Positions 15,702-23,835 of a DNA stretch of 45,012 nt are shown in pieces. The position numbers and the translations under genes were made by a program. The stretch is from Clostridiales bacterium UBA2432. Its GTDB lineage: Bacteria > Bacillota > Clostridia > Lachnospirales > Vallitaleaceae. Where the stretch lies: contig DDQW01000024.1 in NCBI GenBank assembly GCA_002342805.1, forward strand, positions 67,010 to 112,021, read 5' to 3'. The notes beneath the pieces were generated by a model that was given only the letters and a program-made list of their open reading frames with translations, was not told the DNA's origin and did not search any database. The first letter of the stretch is position 1, and each line of letters opens with the position of its first letter.

Positions 15702-17501
15702 GTGTTAGAAAAAAGTGAAATAGGAATGAAAAGAAAAGGAACATTTCTTTTCATTGCTTTTGTTTTAGGATTTTTAGCCTTAATCGGACAACTGACCTAT
15801 ATTGTTTTTGTTGAAGGTAAGAATTATAATCTTGCAGTTTTACAAAATGTAGCACAAAGGGAAGGGAGTGTTACATTAAACGATAAACGGGGTAAAATTA
15901 TTGATCGAAATGGCATCGTTTTTGCTGAGTCGGTTGCAACATATGATTTGATTTTTGATGCTAGACTATTAAGTACTCAAGAGGAAGAAACGGTTGAAAA
16001 AACAATTCAGTACCTAAACAGTCACTTAGCTTTCTCTAAAAATGAGTTAAAACAAAAATTGATTAATAACAGTAATAATAGTTATGATATTATTGGCAAA
16101 GGGTATAGTTATACTGAATTCAAACAGATTAAAGAAGATATAGATACCTATCAAGTTATAGGTATCTTTTATAGAGAGCATTATGAACGCAATTACCCAT
16201 ATCCAACGATTGCTTCAGATATTGTTGGGTTTGTGAATAATGATTTTTCAGGAGCATATGGAATTGAACTTATATATGATGAGTATTTAAAAGGTGATCC
16301 AGGACGTGTCTATGGTTCTGTTGGCGATGATAATATGGTTGAAGTCAATGAAGTTCCAGCGGTCAATGGTGACGATGTAATGCTTACGATTGATTATACA
16401 ATACAAAAGCATATTAAGGACGCGATCAAAAATTTTAGAGAAGATATGGATGCAACATTTATTCAAGTTATTGTCATGAATCCCAATACCGGAGAAATAT
16501 ATGGAATGGTTAATGATCCGGATTTTAGTTTAGAAGAACCCTATGATTTAACGGCGTTTTATGATTCTGAAGTCTTAGAAGAAATGACCCAAGAAGAAAA
16601 ATCGGCCGCCTTAAATAATTTGTGGAAAAATGAAGCAATTACCAATGCCTATGAACCTGGAAGTACTTTTAAACCCTTTGTTTTTGCAGCAGGGTTAGAG
16701 GAACAAAAAACAACACTTGAACAAACTTATGAATGTAAGGGACATTTAAAGGTGGCTGACCGAAGAATTAGTTGCTGGAAACCGGAAGGTCATGGCATAC
16801 AAACAATTGCAGAAGGATTGGAAAATTCATGTAATGTTGCATTTATGCTTTTAGGTGAGCAGTTAGGCCGAGATTTGTTTTACAAATATCAACACATGTT
16901 TGGCTTTGGATCAATTACAAATATTGATTTAAATGGAGAAACATCGGCACGTAATTTAATTCATAAAGTTGAAAATTTGAATCAGGTTGAGTTAGCTACA
17001 AGTGCCTTTGGACAAACATTCGGAATCACACCAATACAATTAATTACAGGATTTTCCTCATTGATCAATGGTGGGAGGTTATATGAACCCCATTTAATGA
17101 AAAGTGTTTTTAATGAGAGTCAAATCGTTGAAACCCATCAACCCAAACTTGTACGCCAAGTCGTAAGTGAAGAAGTTGCGGAAATCACAAAACAAGCTTT
17201 GGCAGGTGTTGTTAATGAAGGAACCGGGAAAAAAGCATCAATTGCTGGTTATGAAATCGGAGGAAAAACGGGAACGGCTGAAACTTTAGGAAGAGATGAC
17301 AAGCATTACATTGTCTCATTTATTGGATTTGCACCGATTGAAAATCCCGAAGTTATAACACTTGTTGTCGTCGATGAACCTCAAGCAAGCGTGATTGACT
17401 CTCGTTTTGCAGCAAGTATATTTGTAGATGTGATGGAAGATGTCATGCCGTATTTACATATTTTCAAAGACGTTGATGAAGAAATAGACCTGTCGGAATA
17501 G
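15702..17501 (+). CDS. Division-type class B penicillin-binding protein (FtsI/PBP2B/SpoVD family)
   Basis: 599 residues from the GTG at 15702, one base after the ftsL stop; the start is uncertain, with an in-frame ATG at 15726. One membrane anchor (about 13-36) is followed by a dimerisation domain with GKIIDRNGIVFA, then the transpeptidase. The catalytic triad motifs are visible: STFK (serine about residue 321), SCN and KTGTAE (lysine about 522). It crosslinks septal peptidoglycan. No C-terminal PASTA domain follows, unlike Bacillus SpoVD and PBP2B, so I cannot tell a vegetative FtsI from a sporulation SpoVD. It should work with the SEDS protein encoded at 19956. Confidence 0.92.
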   Translation: MLEKSEIGMKRKGTFLFIAFVLGFLALIGQLTYIVFVEGKNYNLAVLQNVAQREGSVTLNDKRGKIIDRNGIVFAESVATYDLIFDARLLSTQEEETVEKTIQYLNSHLAFSKNELKQKLINNSNNSYDIIGKGYSYTEFKQIKEDIDTYQVIGIFYREHYERNYPYPTIASDIVGFVNNDFSGAYGIELIYDEYLKGDPGRVYGSVGDDNMVEVNEVPAVNGDDVMLTIDYTIQKHIKDAIKNFREDMDATFIQVIVMNPNTGEIYGMVNDPDFSLEEPYDLTAFYDSEVLEEMTQEEKSAALNNLWKNEAITNAYEPGSTFKPFVFAAGLEEQKTTLEQTYECKGHLKVADRRISCWKPEGHGIQTIAEGLENSCNVAFMLLGEQLGRDLFYKYQHMFGFGSITNIDLNGETSARNLIHKVENLNQVELATSAFGQTFGITPIQLITGFSSLINGGRLYEPHLMKSVFNESQIVETHQPKLVRQVVSEEVAEITKQALAGVVNEGTGKKASIAGYEIGGKTGTAETLGRDDKHYIVSFIGFAPIENPEVITLVVVDEPQASVIDSRFAASIFVDVMEDVMPYLHIFKDVDEEIDLSE

Positions 17502-17509
17502 GAGGAAGT

Positions 17510-18985
17510 ATGCAACTTAAAGGATTATTAGATGGACAAGAATACACGGTAGTACAAGGGGATATAAAATGTAATATTAAAGGGATACATAATGATTCAA
17601 GAAAAATTGAAGAGGATTTTGTATTTGTTGCAATCAAAGGCTTTGAACAAGATGGGCATGTCTATATTGGTCAGAGTATTAATAATGGAGCCACAGCGAT
17701 TGTTTTAGAGGATCCGAAGCTTTATGAAGGGATTATTCCCGAGGATGTCGTTGTTGTTCAAGTAGAAAATGGAAGAAAAGTTTTGTCGTCAATGGCAACA
17801 CATTTTTATAACCATCCCTCCTCTCAATTTAAATTATGCGGTGTGACAGGAACGAATGGTAAAACATCGACTGTTTTTCTCATTAATAATGTTCTAGAAT
17901 ATGTTGAGAGAAAAACGGGACTAATCGGAACCATTCTAAATAAAATAGGTGATGAAACGTTTGAGACAGAACGGACAACGCCAGAATCTATAGAAGTCAA
18001 AAAACTCTTTAAACAAATGGCTGATGCCAATGTTCAGGATGTTATTATGGAAGTTTCATCCCATGCACTAGATTTATACCGTGTTGCATATACTCAGTTT
18101 GATGTTGCAGTTTTTACCAATCTAACACTCGATCATCTTGACTACCATAAGACAATGGAAAATTATCGAAATGCAAAAATGAAATTATTTGAGATGGCAG
18201 AAATTGGAGTTATTAATATTGATGATGAAGCAGGAAGGTATATATTAGAGCATTCATCATGCAAAAACCATCTGACATATAGTATTAAGGATGCGAGTGC
18301 TACTTTGTTTGCTTCAAATATTGTCAATCATTTATCAGGAGCATCATTCGAATTAAGTTATCAGTCACAAAAATATCAGATTAAACTTCAAACACCGGGT
18401 GAATTTAGTGTGTATAATGGATTGGCAGCGATAGGCGCATGTCTTTCCCTAAATGTTGAAATTCAAGATATTATTTCAGCATTGGAAAACAATAGTCGTA
18501 TAAAAGGAAGATTTGAAACAATTGAATCAATAAAAGGCTATATTGCAATTGTTGATTATGCACATGCTCCGGATGGACTTGAAAATGTATTGCAATCAAT
18601 GAAAGGATTTGCTCCGAAACGTATCATTACGGTTTTTGGTTGTGGTGGTGATCGAGATAAGTCGAAGCGACCCATTATGGGTGAAATTGGTGGACGATAT
18701 TCAGATTTTTGCATTATAACATCAGATAATCCTAGAACGGAAGATCCTGAACAGATTCTTGATGGTGTTGAAAACGGCATACAAAAAACAAAGTGTCCTT
18801 ACTTGAGAATTTTAGACCGTAGACAAGCTATTCATAAAGCTTTAGAAATAGCAGAAAAAGAAGACTTGGTTTTGGTTGCAGGCAAGGGCCATGAAGATTA
18901 TCAAATAATCGGTAAGGACAAAATTCATTTTGATGATGCAGAAGAGATTAAAAACTATATCAAGGAGAATGAAAATGTCGATTAA
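17510..18985 (+). CDS. murE: UDP-MurNAc-tripeptide synthetase (meso-DAP-adding type)
   Basis: 491 residues. Mur ligase with P-loop GVTGTNGKTST, the LDYHKTMENYRNAK region containing the carbamylated-lysine segment, and DNPRTEDP at residues 406-413. The DNPR motif marks enzymes that add meso-diaminopimelate rather than lysine, so the peptidoglycan should be A1-gamma type. TAGGAGGA precedes the ATG, 8 bases after the pbp gene. Normally murF follows; here mraY comes next and overlaps the murE end by 11 bases. Confidence 0.96.
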   Translation: MQLKGLLDGQEYTVVQGDIKCNIKGIHNDSRKIEEDFVFVAIKGFEQDGHVYIGQSINNGATAIVLEDPKLYEGIIPEDVVVVQVENGRKVLSSMATHFYNHPSSQFKLCGVTGTNGKTSTVFLINNVLEYVERKTGLIGTILNKIGDETFETERTTPESIEVKKLFKQMADANVQDVIMEVSSHALDLYRVAYTQFDVAVFTNLTLDHLDYHKTMENYRNAKMKLFEMAEIGVINIDDEAGRYILEHSSCKNHLTYSIKDASATLFASNIVNHLSGASFELSYQSQKYQIKLQTPGEFSVYNGLAAIGACLSLNVEIQDIISALENNSRIKGRFETIESIKGYIAIVDYAHAPDGLENVLQSMKGFAPKRIITVFGCGGDRDKSKRPIMGEIGGRYSDFCIITSDNPRTEDPEQILDGVENGIQKTKCPYLRILDRRQAIHKALEIAEKEDLVLVAGKGHEDYQIIGKDKIHFDDAEEIKNYIKENENVD

Positions 18986-19928
18986 ATGGATACTACCACT
19001 CATTCTTACATTTATCGTAACCTCCCTTATTGCCCCTAGAATGTTGCCACTATTAAAACGACTAAAATTTGGACAACATGTTCGGGATGATGGACCCGAA
19101 TCCCATCTAAAAAAACAAGGAACACCAACGATGGGAGGCATGATTTTTCTTATGGGAATTTTAATTGCTTCTCTTTTCTGGGCAAGAGAGTATAAAAATA
19201 TTATTCCCATTTTTTTAGTAATGTTTTCTTTCGGAATGATTGGGTTTTTAGATGATTGGTTGAAAATAAAAAAACGCCAATCAGAAGGTTTGACGTCAGG
19301 GCAAAAATTTAGTTTACAGGCATTTGTTGCTATTATTTACTTGGTGATAGGTTTATGGACACAGATGTTATCCACACAAATAATCATTCCCTTCACTTAT
19401 GGGTATAAAGTTGATCTTGGCTTGTCATTTATTCCGATTATGTTGATTGTCATCCTAGGAACAGTCAATGGTGTGAATTTAACAGACGGTTTAGATGGTT
19501 TGGCGACATCGGTAACATGCATGGTTAGCATTTTCTTTGTTCTGGCGGCAATATTACTTAAAGTAGATCAAGAGATAATGCCTGCTATTGTCTTAGGCGG
19601 ATTATTGTCCTTTTTATTGTACAATACATATCCGGCCAAGGTATTTATGGGGGATACAGGTTCTCTTGCACTAGGAGGATTTGTTGCTTCAATGGCAATT
19701 AGCTTAGAACTTCCCTTATTTATTCTTTTATTTGGCATTATTTATCTTATTGAAGCTTTATCTGTCATTCTTCAAGTGGGTTACTATAAAAAAACGAAGA
19801 AACGAATCTTTAAAATGGCACCTATTCATCATCATTTTGAATTAAGTGGAATGGCGGAAACTCAAGTCGTGACTTATTTCACTATTATTACAGTGATTAT
19901 GTCATTGATTGCAATATTAGCGATGTAG
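18975..19928 (+). CDS. mraY: Phospho-MurNAc-pentapeptide translocase
   Basis: 317 residues from the ATG at 18975, placed by AAGGAG at 18962-18967 inside the end of murE. A ten-helix membrane enzyme that makes lipid I from UDP-MurNAc-pentapeptide and undecaprenyl phosphate. Diagnostic motifs are GTPTMGGM(IF), FLDDWLK, the Mg-binding NGVNLTDGLDGLA, MGDTGSLALGG and APIHHHFE. All catalytic aspartates and the HHH motif are in place. Confidence 0.97.
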   Translation: MSIKWILPLILTFIVTSLIAPRMLPLLKRLKFGQHVRDDGPESHLKKQGTPTMGGMIFLMGILIASLFWAREYKNIIPIFLVMFSFGMIGFLDDWLKIKKRQSEGLTSGQKFSLQAFVAIIYLVIGLWTQMLSTQIIIPFTYGYKVDLGLSFIPIMLIVILGTVNGVNLTDGLDGLATSVTCMVSIFFVLAAILLKVDQEIMPAIVLGGLLSFLLYNTYPAKVFMGDTGSLALGGFVASMAISLELPLFILLFGIIYLIEALSVILQVGYYKKTKKRIFKMAPIHHHFELSGMAETQVVTYFTIITVIMSLIAILAM

Positions 19929-19955
19929 TTGCTGCATAGATTATGAGGAAACATC

Positions 19956-21098
19956 ATGGGAAAGATAAAAAAGAAAAGAAATAAAAAATATAATCGTGTG
20001 TTTATGAATACACCAACAGAATATAGTGTTATTTTTGTTGTGCTTTTCTTAGTTGTGTTTGGAATTATCATGGTATATTCGTCAAGTTTTTATGCATCTG
20101 TATCAAGACAGTCTTTAGAACCGTACGTAAAACAATCTCTTTTTGCTTTTATTGGATTAGTTATGATGATGATTATTTCAAGAATTCAAATTACGTTTTT
20201 GAATAAATTTATTGCGCTTGGATACTTGTTAACCTTGTTCTTATTAGTGTTTGTTTTACTAATTGCAGATGATGTAAAAGGAGCAAAACGTTGGATACCG
20301 GTTGGAGGCTTTAATTTGCAGCCTTCAGAGATTGCAAAATTTGCAGTTATTTTGACCTTGGCATTGCTTCTAACGCTTTTTAAAAAACACTTGAGTGAAC
20401 CTAAAGTTCTCCTTGTGTTAGGGATAACGGTAGTTATTCCATTGGCGCTCATTGCAAAAGAAGACCTTAGTGCTGGAGTTGTTTTTTTAGTGATTTGTGG
20501 AGCTATGCTTTTTGTGGCATATCGACACATAATTAAGTTGTTTGTCTTTGCAATTATACTCATGGCTATGGGAAGTGGCTTTGTACTATTGTCATCGTAT
20601 CGAATGGATCGTATAAAAACATATTTAGATGGACCCTGGTCAGATCCTGAAGGTGCAGGAAGACAAATCATTCAATCTTTATATGCGATTGGTTCAGGCG
20701 GGTTAACCGGAATAGGACTTGGGCAGAGTATGCAAAAAATGGGATATATATCAGAAGCCCACAATGATATTATTTTTGCGATTATTTGTGAAGAGTTAGG
20801 TTTATTAGGTGGTGTTGCCATTATTGGATTATATATAGTCCTTATTTATAGGATTGCTCAAATTTCTATTTCGGCAAAATCCATGGAACATTATCTGGTC
20901 GGAATAGGTGTTATGACCCATATTGGGATTCAAGCCTTTATAAATATTGGGGTAGCAACAAATTTGATACCTACGACAGGGATGCCATTGCCGTTTATTA
21001 GTTATGGTGGTTCTTCATTAATCATGTTGTTAGTTGAAATAGGTTTGGTATTAAATATTGCAAGACATAATCACATTGAAGCGATGATTGGAGAGTGA
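19956..21098 (+). CDS. ftsW: SEDS peptidoglycan glycosyltransferase FtsW/SpoVE
   Basis: 380 residues, about ten membrane segments after a very basic N-terminus (KIKKKRNKKYNR). SEDS motifs are present: GAKRWIPVGGFNLQPSEIAK, then SEAHNDIIFAIICEELG and GMPLPFISYGGSS. The protein polymerises lipid II at the septum together with the class B PBP encoded upstream. It is the only SEDS gene in the window, so vegetative FtsW and sporulation SpoVE cannot be separated. It is preceded by GAGGAA and followed by ftsQ. Confidence 0.95.
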   Translation: MGKIKKKRNKKYNRVFMNTPTEYSVIFVVLFLVVFGIIMVYSSSFYASVSRQSLEPYVKQSLFAFIGLVMMMIISRIQITFLNKFIALGYLLTLFLLVFVLLIADDVKGAKRWIPVGGFNLQPSEIAKFAVILTLALLLTLFKKHLSEPKVLLVLGITVVIPLALIAKEDLSAGVVFLVICGAMLFVAYRHIIKLFVFAIILMAMGSGFVLLSSYRMDRIKTYLDGPWSDPEGAGRQIIQSLYAIGSGGLTGIGLGQSMQKMGYISEAHNDIIFAIICEELGLLGGVAIIGLYIVLIYRIAQISISAKSMEHYLVGIGVMTHIGIQAFINIGVATNLIPTTGMPLPFISYGGSSLIMLLVEIGLVLNIARHNHIEAMIGE

Positions 21099-21102
21099 CA
21101 GG

Positions 21103-21819
21103 ATGCGGGTAAAAAGAAAAATCATGATACGAATTATTGTCTTGTTTATAGTTTTAATTGGTATATTATTGGGTGTTGCAATAAAGACACCAATCTCCTC
21201 AATATCAGTTCAAGGAAATACCTATTATACGCGTGAGGAAATTATCCGATTATTACCATATAATGAGGATTCGTCTGTATTTGATGTAATGCTAAATCGT
21301 GTGGAACTCATTGAAGACCAAGGATATATTTCTCGAATGGAGATTAGGTATCCGGATCTGACAAATATCAATATACATATTTATGAAAAAGAGATTATTG
21401 GCTATGTTGAGTACCTTGGTAAATATCTTTGTATTGATAACAATGGATATATTGTGGATTATACGAATAAGCCTAAGGAACAACCGATTGTCAAAGGAAT
21501 TGATGTTTCAGAGTTTACAGTTTATGAACCATTAGATGTGAATAAATCAATTGTTGATGCTGTATATACAATTTATCGCAACATGGAAGCATTTGACATA
21601 CCAATTACTAGTGTTGATTTTTCTTATGGGAAAGATACAGAAATTACACTTCAATGTGAGAATTTAGCAATATATATAGGTGATGTATCAAGAATTGAAG
21701 AAAAATTTCAGTTGATGCGCGAGATTATTAACACATTACCTGAAGGTGAACAAGGTATATTATCCATTGAAAATGTAGATCAAAACATAATTTTTAAAAG
21801 TAGCAACACCATATCTTGA
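21103..21819 (+). CDS. ftsQ: Cell-division protein FtsQ/DivIB
   Basis: 238 residues from the ATG at 21103, with GGAGAG at 21090-21095. A short basic cytoplasmic tail and one membrane helix (about 7-27) are followed by a POTRA domain starting ISSISVQGNTYYTREEII. The beta-domain of the family follows (KYLCIDNNGYIVDY). It bridges FtsL/DivIC and the septal synthase. It begins 4 bases after the ftsW stop. It is the last gene before ftsZ, which has its own promoter; ftsA is absent. Confidence 0.9.
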   Translation: MRVKRKIMIRIIVLFIVLIGILLGVAIKTPISSISVQGNTYYTREEIIRLLPYNEDSSVFDVMLNRVELIEDQGYISRMEIRYPDLTNINIHIYEKEIIGYVEYLGKYLCIDNNGYIVDYTNKPKEQPIVKGIDVSEFTVYEPLDVNKSIVDAVYTIYRNMEAFDIPITSVDFSYGKDTEITLQCENLAIYIGDVSRIEEKFQLMREIINTLPEGEQGILSIENVDQNIIFKSSNTIS

Positions 21820-21859
21820 AAATAAAATTGATTTATAGCATATATTGTATATTTATTAC

Positions 21860-21888
21860 TTGCAAAAAGTGAATAAAATACTTATACT
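21860..21888 (+). promoter_or_regulatory. SigA-like promoter for ftsZ-nrdR
   Basis: -35 TTGCAA (21860-21865), 17-base spacer, -10 TATACT (21883-21888, 5 of 6), about 55 bases before the ftsZ ribosome-binding site. It gives ftsZ expression independent of the MraZ-controlled promoter. Confidence 0.68.
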
Positions 21889-21956
21889 AGATACAAAGGT
21901 AGAGTAGATTAGGTGAATAAAAAAACACGTATTTTAGAACGTGAGGAGGATATAAA

Positions 21957-23120
21957 TTGTTGGAAATTAAAGCGAATGAAACAAATACAGCAGCAAAGAT
22001 TATAGTCGTAGGTATAGGTGGTGGCGGTAATAACGCTGTCAATCGCATGATTGAAGGAAATCTAGAAGGTGTAGACTTTGTAGCCATTAATACAGATTCA
22101 CAAGCATTACAAGCTTCAAAGGCACCCATAAAAATTCAAATCGGTGAAAAGCTGACTCGAGGATTAGGCGCAGGTGCAAAGCCAGAGATTGGACTTAAAG
22201 CAGCAGAAGAGAGCCGTGATGAGTTGGCAGACATGATAAAAGATGCAGATATGGTTTTTATAACAGCAGGAATGGGCGGTGGAACCGGTACTGGTGCAGC
22301 CCCAGTTGTAGCATCGATAGCTAGAGAATTAGACATTTTAACCGTTGGTGTTGTGACAAAGCCTTTTATTTTTGAGGGTAAGGCACGAATGGCAAATGCG
22401 ATGATAGGTATTGATGAGCTTAAGCGGTTCGTAGATACACTTATTGTTATTCCGAATCAAAAACTCCTCAGTGTTATTGATCGTCGAACAACAATGCGGG
22501 ATGCCTTTAAAAAAGCGGATGAAGTGTTACAACAAGGTGTTCAAGGGATTTCTGATCTTATATACACGCCGGGAATCATTAACTTGGATTTTGCTGACGT
22601 TGCAACGGTTATGAGTAATAAAGGTGTTGCTCATATTGGTGTGGGTCATGCCCATGGAGAAAATAAAGCGGAAGATGCAGCAAAATTAGCGATTTCAAGT
22701 CCACTTCTTGAAACAACAATGGCCGGTGCGCGTCATATGCTCATTAATATTAGCGGTGATTCAAACATGTCTATGTTTGATGCAAATGACGCTATTCAAC
22801 TCATTCAAGAAGCAGCAGGTAATAATGCCAATGTTATTTATGGACAAAGTATTGATGATACACTAGAAGATCAAATTATTGTTACCGTTATTGCAACAGG
22901 ATTTGAAGAAACAGATGAAGAGTCTATCGCCGTTGTTCCTGAACAAGCAAAAGAAACAACAATAGAAGAAAAAGTGGCAGAAGCAGAAAAAAGTGAAGAG
23001 GTAGATACTGTGACCACAAAAGAATCTGATGAAACGGTACAACCGTCGAAACCTACTGTAACGAATTCATATGATCGAATTGAAATACCTGAGTTCTTGC
23101 AAAAACGTAAAAAGCTCTAG
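21957..23120 (+). CDS. ftsZ: Cell-division GTPase FtsZ
   Basis: 387 residues. The tubulin signature GGGTGTGAAP starts at about residue 107, preceded by GIGGGGNNAVNRMI and NTDSQAL, with the T7 loop NLDFADV. A variable acidic linker (about 320-370) ends in the conserved C-terminal peptide IEIPEFLQKRKK, which binds FtsA or SepF. The start is one of two adjacent TTG codons (21957 or 21960) behind GAGGAGGA at 21943-21950; a TTG start should moderate its translation. With no ftsA beside it, SepF encoded elsewhere is the likely membrane tether. Confidence 0.98.
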   Translation: MLEIKANETNTAAKIIVVGIGGGGNNAVNRMIEGNLEGVDFVAINTDSQALQASKAPIKIQIGEKLTRGLGAGAKPEIGLKAAEESRDELADMIKDADMVFITAGMGGGTGTGAAPVVASIARELDILTVGVVTKPFIFEGKARMANAMIGIDELKRFVDTLIVIPNQKLLSVIDRRTTMRDAFKKADEVLQQGVQGISDLIYTPGIINLDFADVATVMSNKGVAHIGVGHAHGENKAEDAAKLAISSPLLETTMAGARHMLINISGDSNMSMFDANDAIQLIQEAAGNNANVIYGQSIDDTLEDQIIVTVIATGFEETDEESIAVVPEQAKETTIEEKVAEAEKSEEVDTVTTKESDETVQPSKPTVTNSYDRIEIPEFLQKRKKL

Positions 23121-23129
23121 GAGGTATTT

Positions 23130-23585
23130 ATGAGATGTCCATATTGCAATAGTGATGCAATACGCGTAATTGACTCAAGACCGTCTGATGAACAAAATGC
23201 GATACGACGACGTCGACATTGTGAGGAATGTGATCGAAGGTTTACTACCTACGAAACCATTGAAAGTGCTCCACTTATTGTTATTAAAAAAGATCGCTCC
23301 CGAGAACCATATTCAAGGGATAAAATCTTGTCCGGATTAATTCGGTCATGCCATAAGCGACCTATATCTATGTCGCAAATTGATGCAATCATTGATACTA
23401 TTGAGAATAATTTATATAATACAATGAAAAAAGAAGTCGATAGTGCCTATATCGGCGAACTCGTAATGGAACAACTTAAGCAACTAGATCAAGTCGCATA
23501 TGTGCGGTTTGCATCGATTTACCGAGAATTTAAAGATATTAATACATTTATGGACGAACTAAATAAGATGATTACGGAAGAATAA
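23130..23585 (+). CDS. nrdR: Transcriptional repressor NrdR
   Basis: 151 residues, the standard length. Zinc ribbon with C3, C6, C31 and C34 (MRCPYCNS, then HCEECDRRF), then an ATP-cone domain starting at LIVIKKDRSREPYSRDKI. It senses ATP/dATP and represses ribonucleotide reductase genes, none of which lie in this window. AGGAGG precedes the ATG, 9 bases after ftsZ, so it is probably co-transcribed with ftsZ. A strong terminator follows. Confidence 0.97.
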   Translation: MRCPYCNSDAIRVIDSRPSDEQNAIRRRRHCEECDRRFTTYETIESAPLIVIKKDRSREPYSRDKILSGLIRSCHKRPISMSQIDAIIDTIENNLYNTMKKEVDSAYIGELVMEQLKQLDQVAYVRFASIYREFKDINTFMDELNKMITEE

Positions 23586-23595
23586 TCGTTCGTAT

Positions 23596-23632
23596 AAAAG
23601 ATATATATTTTCTAATATATATCTTTTATTAT
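23596..23632 (+). terminator. Terminator after nrdR
   Basis: Perfect 14-bp stem AAAAGATATATATT (23596-23609) with its complement (23614-23627), 4-base loop TTCT, ending in a T-rich tail. The stem is AU-rich apart from one G-C pair, so efficiency may be modest. Confidence 0.78.
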
Positions 23633-23684
23633 ATAAAAAGAAAACGTTAAATATAAAACTTATATGTTTAGTAGGAAAAAAGTG

Positions 23685-23713
23685 TTGACAAAGGAGTATC
23701 TACTTGGTACTAT
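23685..23713 (+). promoter_or_regulatory. Promoter of metY-cysK with a palindrome between -35 and -10
   Basis: Perfect -35 TTGACA (23685-23690), 17-base spacer, -10 TACTAT (23708-23713). Inside the spacer, AGTATC (23695-23700) and GGTACT (23706-23711) form an interrupted inverted repeat with a 5-base gap and one mismatch pair, the classic place for a repressor operator. The regulator is not encoded nearby. A leader of about 115 bases follows before metY. Confidence 0.6.
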
Positions 23714-23782
23714 GATTTTAATCCTTCTTAATCACTGATTCATGAAAGTAGTGTTTAGGGTGAAAAGGAGCAATTAAAGGAT

Positions 23783-23815
23783 ATGACGTTACAAGAACTT
23801 GTTGATGAGTATTGA
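23783..23815 (+). CDS. Possible 10-residue leader ORF before metY
   Basis: ATG at 23783 opens a short frame MTLQELVDEY ending with TGA at 23813-23815, 20 bases before metY. It has AAAGG very close to the ATG and AAAAGGAG about 12 bases away, neither ideally spaced. It contains no Cys, and no Met other than the start, so ordinary amino-acid attenuation by these residues is unlikely. It could be chance. Confidence 0.25.
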   Translation: MTLQELVDEY

Positions 23816-23835
23816 GCTACATAGGAGGATGCAAT

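Noticed and set aside
20186..20671. 161-codon antisense frame within ftsW
   Set aside because: Reverse shadow of a conserved membrane protein; no start signal.
23716..23835. SAM riboswitch or T-box before metY
   Set aside because: The leader is about 115 bases, no T-box sequence or SAM-I helices were recognised, and no terminator precedes metY.
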